NCBI GenBank assembly: GCA_963575645.1
Contig: OY754468.1
Span: 23,770,465-23,834,464 of the forward strand
Origin: Xanthostigma xanthostigma
Taxonomy: Eukaryota > Arthropoda > Insecta > Raphidioptera > Raphidiidae
DNA: 64,000 nt
Reading direction: 5' to 3'
Shown here: positions 38,501 to 50,500 of the stretch, one piece after another
How positions within the stretch are numbered: the first letter of the stretch is position 1
Layout: each line of letters starts with the position of its first letter
Translations under genes and position numbers: made by a program
The notes under the pieces: model-generated
Database searches by the model: none
What the model was told of the DNA's origin: nothing
What the model saw: the letters and a program-made list of their open reading frames with translations, nothing else

Positions 38501-41500
38501 TTTTATTACTGTGGTTACCTAAGCACAGTGATTAGAACTCAAATAGCACAATACGGCTTATGGCATACACATTAGCGTATTCTAGTTAATTACGTATATC
38601 TCTATGGTGGCCACACGAAAAATTGTGATTTCGATTTTTCGTTTTATTTATTTTCAAAATCGAAAACGTTTGTTCACAAATATAGGTAGATTCAAACAAA
38701 ACTTACTCATTTGTTCGCAATACTTTATACGCGTGTTTATCAATGCAAAGTCTTCATTATGTTGCATATTCAACATATTTCTACCAATTTACACAAGTCT
38801 TTAATGAACTATACACATGAACCTTTCTCGTAAATCAACTCCGTCCATTGGTGAAAACGGCAGGAAAATCCGTTCGGTAGTTTTTAAGTTTATTGCGTTC
38901 AGATAGATAGACAGACGCGACGGAGGAACTTTGTTTTATAATATGTAATGATACTAGTTGCGAATGATGTGATAAACACAAACTGTGATCACAGTCAAAG
39001 TTTGTAATAGCTGATATTTTTTTAAAGTAACAATCACGAATCACGTTGCGATTGAAAGGTAGCAGTTTAGCTCATCACTGCACTAAACTTTGGACAACAT
39101 ATGGATGGTTTGTAGATTATAGACGCTAAACAGCTAAGGTCATCGGCATCTACGACGACATGTAAACATGCCAATTACGCACATATAAAATACCGTAATT
39201 TTCAATGAATCTCTTATGAAAACATGATGTGAAGAAGATGAAGAGAGGGGCTTTGATGAAAGGCGTCTTTGCACAAGAAAGTATCGACAATACGCGTGAG
39301 ACGGGTCGGGGCGACGATGGCACGGCAAGGGCTCTCTCGCATAGGGGTTTAAATGTCTCCTATAGTAGGTATACCTTCATAATACATAATATAATGTATT
39401 ACGGGTTAGTATAGTCGGGTTGGCGAGACGCTAGCTAACAAACGATATGTGTAAAGGCGCAAGACGATTCGACAGCCCCTGCAGCATATGTATTTATTTC
39501 AATAAATAAAATGTCTGCGTAAAATACACATACGTTATGTGTTCAATACAATAGGTGATTTTAAAATCACGATACAAATTGAGTATTTTTCGGAGCCGTA
39601 AAAATTAAAGAATGAATAACACCAGTTTCTCCTAAACTTGATTATTATATTGTATAATTATGTAAGTTTCCCCTTTATCTTTTTTTACTGCTTCGGTTCT
39701 AAAAATCAAAAAAATAATGGCGAAAGAATTTTTTAAGTATCTTTAAAAACAACAAAATTGTGATATTTTGAAGTTTAAATTTGACAATTCTCTGCGCTAT
39801 GCTGTTTTCAGTGCGGATGACGTAACGCGACACTAGCGTCATATTAATTATAGTAACTAATAATACAGTAAGTCATAAATGTACCAAACAAAGTTACTAG
39901 TATAAAGAACGTCTGTGCGGAAGAGAAGTGAAACTTCTAGAGTTCTGCGAAACCATAGGTGGAGGTGAATTATTTACTGACGTGATGACTGATGAACTTT
40001 AATTTTCCGCTCATTATCTCATTATTTCAATAAAAAATCTGGTCAGTTGGTTCGATCAATTACTCATACGTCGTAACGTCACTGGCACTTCACTTAAATA
40101 CTCTAGTCTCCATTGACACAGCTCAGTGGCGGATCCAGGATTACGGCAAGGGGGGTCTTGAAAAATTTTTACTCCTTTTGCGGAAAATTCATGAAAAACA
40201 TGAAAAGCTTTTTTTTATCGCGCAGTAAGATTTTAATTTGGGATTTTTGATTCTCTGGAAGGGGGGGTTTGGACCCGAAAACCCCCCCGTGGATCCGCCA
40301 CTGACACAGCTGGATATTGCATAAAGAACGCCTGTTTCAAATATGTAATGGTTACTGAAGTCTCACAATGCGACATGAGCTTTGTATGACCACATATTAG
40401 CAACAAATCGTTCGTTTGTTTTTCATGTCGCTTTCCCAAAATCTGGTACTCTACCCACACTCTTTTGACTGACGTTCTTTCCTCGGTCAAACAGCAAACT
40501 TGAAACTATATTAAAAGCTGCAAAAAGAGAAAACAAAATTAAATCCGTGGTATTTGTGCTATGAAAATTGACAAAATACACCTTTCTAAATTCGAGAAAC
40601 ACCTTCGGACGTCCTAGAAGAGGGAAAAGAAGACTATAGAACAGTGATGGCGAACCTATGACCCGCAGGTCAGACACTGACCCACACAGTCTTTAATGAC
40701 CCACCTGTTGATTTTTATAAACTTATTTTTTATATCATAAAAGAGGGAACAGGCAATCAGAATTATTAAAAAAATAAAGTAGGTAAATATATCTAATGTC
40801 GAATTTATAAAAAGTAATTCCCACTGGACATTGGCTAGCTGATTTTCTATCGTATCACGCACCTCTGTATGACGTACATGGTCGTAAAACGTCGTGTTTT
40901 GTCGAAAAAAAAACGATGGAATCAAAAAGGTAGTTTTTAACCATCATCCCCTTCCCATTTCCAAGTGACGCCGCTGACTTAGTGACCCACGACCTAGTAC
41001 CTACTTAAAAAAATAATGAACAAAATTTGACCCACTTCTCAAAATGGTTCGCCATCACTGCTGTAGAATAATAAATATAGTAAACACGCCTATGTATCAT
41101 AATATACTATACCTATATCAAAACAAAATCCCTCCGCCACGTCTATCCGTCTATCTAAACGCGATAAACTCAAAAACTACCGAACGGATTTTTATACGGC
41201 TTTCACCAATGGAAGGAGTGATTCAAGAGAGAGGTTTTCTGTGTATAGTTCATTGGTGTTTTGTGTAAATTGGTTGAAATATGACGATGATTGTTGAAGA
41301 TGTCTAAAAAATTCAAGGCGATCGGGAGCTTACATCGAAAACTCTGCCTAATCCCTTTGAGATTTAACAAAACAATGTATGGTGGAATTGTTCCTTTTTT
41401 ATAGGTCTACAGGTACGTGATGACAGTCATGCGTATGTTTTAAGGATAGCTTACTATACCCATTTTAATGTTAAGCGCTTTTCGTGGATATCAATTTAAG

Positions 41501-44500
41501 CGAAGCCGGACCGAACCGCTAGTATAAAATACATTAAAGAAGGCTGGGTACCTATTTTATGGTAATGAAATATTAGAGCTGTAACAAACCATATGTATTC
41601 GTTACTGATGAGTAACCGCCTGACTCGAAGTAACGAATCGTTACTTACAAATGCATTTCGTTTCTCGCATTTGTCGTATCCATGTCAGTTCGACTCGTTT
41701 GATGCGGTTATACGTTATACGAACGAAGTCATACCGCATCGCGTATGCGACGCGCCTCGATGCGATGGTACATGCTTGATGCTGTTAGTACACGATTGTA
41801 TGTCGTATGAAAAGTAACGAGTAACGTAATGATACGAAAGTAACGGGTACTGGTTCTTTAAGTAACGAATACATACGGATACACAATTTCTCGTTACTTT
41901 TACAGCTCTATGAAATATTAAGCAATAGTATATTACATCACAAGGGTCGAAAATTGAATTTTCGGCCCTGCGCGCCATGATGCCCTCGGCTTCGCCTAGG
42001 GCTCATGACGCTGGGCCGAGATTTCAACTTTTAAGGCCCGTGTGGTGTATACGATTTTTCTTCATATCCGCTCGAAAGTACATACTTTCGATCGAGGTAT
42101 AAAAAAAAATATATTATCTACGTACACATGCTTACTGTTTCACGTATTGCTCTATACTATTTCCGGACAGACTATATAACTGAAACTTTTCATGTAATTG
42201 TCATTCGTAATATTTGGTAAGAAACTTCATGTTCAGTGTATGTATAAGAACAATAATCGGGGCTCGTTCATGTCCCCTTATAAATAAGAAAGCCGTTAGA
42301 ATGATGCCTCGGCGGTTATGTGTTTGTTTGGGCGAAGACCGAATAGCTGCCAACGACGACTTGATTTTTTTTAAGAATTCAAAATATTTTTCTTGTTAGG
42401 TATAGGTAGGTACTCTTGATTAGTAAATTAGATATGTATTTTGTAATATTTCACTGCTAAACTGGTGTATAAGGTACATCACCTAAAGTGAATTTCAAGA
42501 TGTGATTCAATTAAGGGGATACATACACTTTTTTTTTGTTGAAGTCTGTAACCAGGAGGTCTAGCTTCCTATACTTGCCGTGTTTCGAGACGGACCGTTT
42601 TCTGGCGCACGCGAGATGGCGCTGTTATCATTATATCTGGGAAAACTTCGGTTCTTTCCACCTGTTTTCGCCATAGTTACCAAAGTTGTTTAACTTCACA
42701 GACACACTATACACACGTGCAAGCCATGAACGTGTGTGCGTTACCAAGTAGCTGACGCGATATTGGTGCATGCGACAGATATCGGTCCACCGCTACGCTC
42801 GAGCTGGGTCTCCTGGTTACAGACTTCATGACTAATCTATATACATAAAATCCCCGTGTCACAATTTTGGCCGCGCTAATCTCCGAAACCACTGAACAGA
42901 TTTTAATGAAATTTTGTAAATGTGTCTTGCTTGGTGCAACTTACGCTATAGGATAGTTTTTATTAAATATTTGGACAAAATTACGGTATTTTCTCAAAAA
43001 ACTTGTTTGTTTGCTTCGGAACTAATTTTGTTCAGAAACAAACAAACAAAGCTGTTTTAGTACCAAATAGCGACATCTATCTGTTAGAACTCGCAACTTG
43101 CTCAAAGCTATTAGTTCAGAAGCAAATATGATAGCTAGACAATTCATTAATTCCACGTCCATAATATGTTTCCTAGACAAACAATACGATGTAAACAACG
43201 CATGTGTTTTGTTTTTTGTGTATCATTGTTGGATCGTTACGTATCTCGAAAAGCTCTTCGTAAATCAAATTTAACTCTTAACCTAACGCCCTTTTCTCAA
43301 TCCTGTAGGTTTTTTGATCGAAAAAAAACTTTCTTTTTTTATTATTGAACACTAGCGGTCACGCCCGGTTTCACTCGGGTGCAAAAGAACTAATTGGGAA
43401 GGGAGGGACATGAGTACGCACATTCATCTTAGTTTACCGAGAAGAATGTTGTGTCCAAACTTCATAATGGTCGGAGTTACCGTTCAAGTTTTTGTCGTTA
43501 AAAAGCAGTATTTATACTTTTTTTTAAGTAATACATTTTTTTAACAATAATTACTTTAATTAATAAAATATAATAAATATTTAATTGAAAACACTAGGAA
43601 AATTATTTTTATATAGATAGGTACCTATACAGGGTGTCCCTAAAAGGTCTTTACAAAAGCCTACCACATATTATTCAGGCCAAAACAACTCGATACAAGC
43701 AAACTTACCTCAGTACTTGTAGTTGTTAAGTTTGGGCGCTAGACGGCTCTTAAGTTACAATTTTCAAATCGTTTTTGCTTTATAACTTTGAAACGGCTCA
43801 TGAGATTTTACTCAAATTTGGTACGTTGGCCAAGCTTTATTGGGCAATAAAACCCATATCATAATAATGATGAATATCATTCCATGGACGTAGAACTTGA
43901 TTTTTTCGATAATTAAACATCTAAAACTTCTACGCCAATGGAAAAAAATCAGTTTGAGTATGAAATCTGGATCACGCGACTCATTTACTACATAAAGGGT
44001 ACTCTTGATAAAATTCGATTACTCTCATAGTTTCGACAAAATTTTCATTTTAGTAATTTAGAGCATAATTAAATATTAAAACTCTAGTACTCAATTCTGG
44101 ATTTTCTTCAACACGGTCTAAAATATCTTCTTCGACTTCAGGAATCCTCACAAAACGCTGTCTTCCATAATCACCAGTTCTAGGAGCAAAATGACCGGTC
44201 TCCCGAAGACGCCTCTCAACTGCAGCAAAGGTTGGGTGGCTGGGTATGAATATCACTGTCGTGTACCCAGCCACACCTTTGCTGCAGTTGAGTTTTAATA
44301 TTTAATTATGCTCTAAATTACTAAAATTAAAATTTTGTCAAAACTATGAGAGTAATCGAATTTTATCAAGAGTACCTTTTTTGTAGTAAATGAGTCTCGT
44401 GATCTATATTTCATACTCAAACTGATTTTTTTCCATTGGCGTAGAATTTTTAGATATTTAATTATCGAAAAAATCAAGTTCTACGCCCATGGAATGATAT

Positions 44501-47500
44501 TCATCATTATTATGATATGGGTTTTATTGCCCAATAAAGCTATGCCAACGTACCAAATTTGAGTAAAATCTCATGAGCCGTTTCAAAGTTATAAAGCAAA
44601 AACGATTTGAAATTTGTACACTTTTAATGCGTCTGGCAGGATGATAGAACCCTCGAAACTGTCTGGCTACTTGTGAAACATTATTTAATAACTCTCCAAA
44701 CAATATATATAAAATTCAGGTTTTATAATATAACGTAAGTATAATTACAAATTATAATAGTTTAAGGGTGTCTGGCAGGGGGTTGGAACCATACTAAGTG
44801 TCTGGCAATGAGCGACGCGAGTTTTAATATTGTTACGAATGAAATATTAAAAAATTGAGTTTTATACTATGACGAATTTGAGATGGAATTTTATACTCCT
44901 TTAATACCTGTTACCTGCCAAAGCCACCACTACTCAGGTTTCATGGGTGGGGATCATTCTTACCTGTATTGGAGACATCCATAGAAAAACTTTCAGCTTT
45001 TATAAAAAGACGAAGGTCTGGCTGCCGCGGGCTCTTGGGCTATTAATAAAATGATTCACTTTAATTATTGTCAAGTATTTATGACTGGGAAAATAAGTGT
45101 AGGTACTTGTCTTTTATATTTTATCTAGTGAACCCATCCGAAAATTTTAGCCAGACTCACAAATAGTCGTTTTGTGTCACCATCCGAACAAACTATTTCA
45201 TATTCGCCGACTGGGAAAATAAATACCAAAAAATTCACTGCCTCCTGGACTTATAGTAAATTGGAAATGTCTCCAAAAATAAAAAAAAAATAACATTAGT
45301 CGCACTATCAAACCCTGCGAATAAAGCAGTCCATTTCTAACATGCAATATGAGATTTAAATATAATATTTTTAATCTGTAGAGTAAAATCGTTCTATATT
45401 AAGTTCTATACATTCTCAGATGGGTATAAAACTATACTAATCTTTTTTACCCGACTACGCCAAAGCAAAAGGAAAGATTATAATTTTATTAGAATCACGT
45501 GCACACACCAAGGACGTAGATATTTTTTTCTGGAAGAATAATCACGAAGGAAAGTGCTAAGCAAAATATTAATTCCCAAACTAATTTTGCATATTCTTTT
45601 TCAAAAAGTATATCTAAATTTTATTTTTAGCCAGGTGTATTATTTTCAGTTTTATTCTTTTCTTATTATGATCCTAAGGGGGTTAATTACCCCATTTACC
45701 CCCCCCCCCCCCCCCGTATCTACGCCCTTGGTATACACTACGTTTAACATATTGTCATCACTCATCACTAATGCGTAATGTAAGGCATGATCGAGCCATA
45801 TCAACAAAACTCACGTCTATATTGAATTTTAAATGAAATTAACTGTATTATATATTTCATTATCGAATGCAAAACAAAATTTGAACGTTAACTCGTGCGA
45901 TTATCCTGGAAATGTTTAATGAAAATACGAAAAAGAAAACACAAATTCCTTTACACGCGACGTACACAACAAACAAGGGGTCAGCGTACAGCGGTATTAT
46001 AATTCAACAGATGGTATTTGAATTACGCGTTATATCAGGACCGAATTGGTGTATATTTCTAAATAGCCGAGGTCGCAGGGATGTCCATGACCATCGTCGT
46101 CAGAGTCACTTATGATACCCCCACAAAACTATTGCTTCCCGATCGGAACAAAATATGTAGGCACTCACGACGTACGAATTCGGAACACATTATCGGATCG
46201 GATTGGGTGAAATACGGGTCCAATGTGCAAGCGCAGCAAGGCCGCTGCACACGTGACTGATTTTCCCGTTGGGATCGTTGCTGGGACCTGCGCCGGCTAC
46301 GAAAGTGAAAATGACTGCGGAATATTTTTCGTGATTATTTTGAGCAAGAACCGATCAGAAAACAGTATCTTGTCACGTGGGCGACATGAGCAGACGCCCG
46401 CAACCAAACATGGCGTCATGGGGTGTGTTCTGTTCAGAGACACTTTTGTTAACATTTGAACTGTCATTGCGCGCGCACCCAACCCATCTACAAAGCCAGC
46501 TTCAAAACACGCATTCTGTGAAGCGAACATGTCAGAAAAGCCAGCACATCACAGCACGCTTGAAACCTAGCAGCCAAATCTAGTAAAAAATCTAACAGCA
46601 AAACCAGCCTCGTGTGCAGCGACCTTAAAGGTATGATTCCGAAGGCGGCTGCAGACGGCAACCGCAAACGTGCTGTTGCCTGCGGTTGGACCAATGTAGA
46701 ATTCAGCGACAGATTTCGGCGGCAGTCGGTTTTTCCGTGAATGATGACAGACGATTTTGACGTTCCCGGTACTATTTTGAGCCTTTTGTTGGAAGAGGAA
46801 GATGACGATGAGGTCGATGACTTTTTGTTACTGTATACCAGAAAAAGAAGAAAGCTCACGATGACTTTATTCAGAAATAGACCAGATGAAGGAAGTTATT
46901 CAATGTTGATTAAAAAGCATTTGTTAAGTGACGAAAAAATATTCAGAAGCTATTGCCGTTTAAATAGCGTGGCCTGTGTCATAAATAACTGGATATTTAG
47001 CCACCAAATTAATCAGTTTTTCCTCGCCGGCGCCCGAAAAACTCATTTTTCACGTGTTATCACTTATGCAGTTGGCGACACTACTATGCAGTCGACGACA
47101 CTACTGGTTCAGGAGCAGTGGTGCGGTCCGCAGTCGCGGCAAGCTACGACGGCAGGCGACAGTGCCGCCGCGCTCCGAATGCATTTAATAGAAAAAATAT
47201 AATATGGATACCAGTACTGCCGCTTGCGATCTGCCGCTGCAGTCTGCGGTTTGCAGTCTGCGGTCGCATTCGGAATCATACCTTAAGAAAGATTTTTATA
47301 TAAGTTTTGCTGTCCGCGTCCGTTCAAGAGAGTGTGTTGCATATAAAAATACGGTTGGACTTGGCAAACTGTCCGTCCAAAAGAGATGTCCGTTAAGAGA
47401 GATTTCGCCGAAATTTGGCGTTAGCCCGTCTCTGTCCAAAAATGTGTGTCATGTGTATTGTTCTATTGAGGAACAGCAGCGTGCAGCGGGGTTGTTTATC

Positions 47501-50500
47501 GGGTTAACTGCAAGCGGCGACGCTGCATTAGTGTTATGTTAACGCTAGTGAACGATGGGGTGGTTGCGTTGCATTCATTATTATTGGTACGTGTCATTAG
47601 AGCAGGTGGTTGGTTTAATGACGAAATACAACGAGCTCAAATAAATTTCGATCTCTAGCAGGCAGCAGCATCGTGTTGCCAGTTCAAAACTAATAGAACT
47701 CCTATTTTAATTTTGTTTTGAAACTTCTTTAACCTTATCTCAATTGAACCGAATGCAGTACCGGATCATCCATAATCCATATTCAGTATGTAAACACGTA
47801 AGGTGCACATAGGGAAATTAACATTGCGAAAAAATGACTGGATCAGAGTGAGCCTTGAAATCTTGTTTTTCAATTTGACAGATAATATTCTTTTGCAAAA
47901 TGAATGTATATACTACCGAAGAAAATATTCAAATGATTACAACATAATCGTACTTTTTTTATTATTGGGACATTAAATTCCTAAAAATACTTAAATATGG
48001 TGCGAGATCAAATATCTCCGCCTATTCGTGTTGAACCTAAAGACATTGGGTCACTGATTTACCAACGCGCATACAAATGTTTCCAAACAGACGGAGTTGT
48101 TTTTTTGTTTTATTTTTATACAAAAAAATTAAAATAATTATTTATAAAAGCTTTTTATTATTAAAAAAGCCAAGTAAAATAAAAATAAACCAAAATAAAA
48201 TAGAAATCCTCAATATTACCACGATAATTCAATAGAAATAACAATTAATGCAGTCATGGCTAACTCTGATCCAAGTATTTTTTCCCAATGCTAATTTCCC
48301 TATGTGCACCTTACGCGTTTACATACTGTATAGACAATGGAGGTAACTGCCTGTGGGCCCGACGCCGCCCGCGACCCGTAGAAAAATAAGTTAAAGTAGT
48401 TTTAATCTGTTGCTTTCTTTTTATTAACTTTATGAATGTCTCTAGGTATGTATGTGTATATCTGTGTAATGAAATCTTTCAACTTAATTTTCACCCACTT
48501 CCAAACATTTGAATAATTTGAAATTTTGCACACGTGTTAAGAACCCATGACAATACTATAATTTATTTAAATATTTATAATTACTTAAATAATTTATATA
48601 AACATAGTCATTTAAGTGTTGGTTTTTAGGGTTACCTATACTTAAAATTAGAGTTTACAAAAATTCGAGGAAAAGCTCTTTTGTAGAAATGTGAACTAAA
48701 AAGTAACAAATAATTTTTGAAAATAAAGACTTTTTTTAACAGCGATAGGAAGTCCCCCGACTCGATAAAATTTAATTTTTTGTCTTATTTTAAGCTCGGA
48801 TACTTCCTAGCACTGTTAAAAAAATCTTTATATTTAAAAATTATTTTTTACTTTTTAGTCCACATTGCAATAAAATAGTGTTTTTAGTTTTGTTTTTTTA
48901 AACTTTAATTTTATTCGTTTTACAAGAGGTTTAGGTTAATTTTTTTAAGTATCACTTATATAACAACCCTTGCTGTTAAAAAAATAATATTGAAATATTG
49001 TTTCATTTTTTTTATTTACAGAGCGTTCTTACTACAGCTTCGCCATCTCAAGTACTAAGAACAATTGGCGTTCCTGGCGGGAAATTGGGCTCAAGTAGTA
49101 AGTGCTTTTTATTTTTGAGCTTATTAAGTTTCATATTTTTTTTATATTTCTTTGCTCCATGTATTTTTTTTCTGTTTCATTAAACAGAATTTGTTCAACT
49201 TCAAACGGTTGGTCAGCAGAAACCCATAGATGAACAGACTGTACAAAAAATACGATTAGCATCATCACAAGTTGTAAGTTAATTATTTTTCGTAAATAAT
49301 GTACACTCACTGTGAACACTCGCAAATACGAACTAGGTACAGTGTAAACTCTATATAGAAAAGTTCTATTTAATGAAAAACTCCTTAAAACATCGAATTT
49401 GCTAAGGTTTGTTTTGTTTACATTGTTACTCATATATTGGAACGGTTTAATATATCGTAACAATCACTCTCAATAGCGAAACAATACGTCATTATTTAGA
49501 TCCAAACAATGAGATTCTTAGAAGTGTGTTCATTTGTTTGTTGTAATCATTAGAAAAATGCCTTTTATTTAACGAAAATGATCCCACTGTATCCCAAGAT
49601 ATGAATAAAATACAACGAAAGATACTATTAAAATACTGGCACCGTAAAAAACGTCAAACAAAGTTAACAGATTATAATTTTTTTATGTAAATTTTTTCAC
49701 TGAGGCTAGCGCATGAAAAAATTTAAAGATTTTTTAATAAAAATTTTTCTATACAATCATAATTTATGTAAACTAAATTAAATTTTTGAAAATTTTTGAC
49801 CACTTAGTTTTTGAACTAGGTATTAATAATTGAAAAATAGAAATTTAACACGGTAGAGATAGAGAATCAGACACGATATGTCTTTAAACCTCTTTTCGTT
49901 AAGAGTATTCGTCCCTGCAAATACCCCCTGCACCCTTCATCTCAAATCTTTTCCCCTCGCCTAAAAACGGTTCGCGCTCTCCCGACGCTATTTTTAAAGC
50001 TAGAGGGTTCTGGTAAACGCCAAATGAAAGACAAAGAATCAGACTACAGATCCTTCAGGCGAATTTTTTGAAAAAAAATTCCTAAAAAAACTTACAACCT
50101 TTTGAAATAAATAATAAGCTACGTAATATTTCACACGTTGGCGAAACTGGTTTTCAAAAAATTCGCCTGAAGGATCTGTAGTCTGATTCTTTGTCTTTCA
50201 TTTGGCGTTTACCAAAACCATCTAGCTTTAAAAATAGCGTCGGGAGAGCGCGAACCGTTTTTAAGCGTTTAAGATGAAGGGTGCAGGGGGTATTTGCAGG
50301 GACGAATACTCTTAATGTTAAAATAAAGATTTTTTTATAAAAATGACTGTAATAGATTAAAAAACATTTTTGTTTTAAATATATAAAAAAATTAAATTTA
50401 TTAATTTATATTTAACATTTTTTGGTCTAAATAACTGTGTAAGTTGGACATAACTGAACTTTTACATTATAATTAAATTAAATAATTAAATTTAATAATT

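Larger units (their letters stand above)
14962..49021 (+). other. Dp intron 2, 34 kb, transposon-rich
   Basis: The intron is bounded by GTAGAA and TTTACAG. Most identifiable transposons of the window lie here. No host exon with coding features was found inside it. Confidence 0.85.

Noticed and set aside
46223-46583. Overlapping ORFs of 68-123 codons
   Set aside because: They fall across a non-coding MITE and into the Harbinger element; frames are not shared with the other MITE copy.
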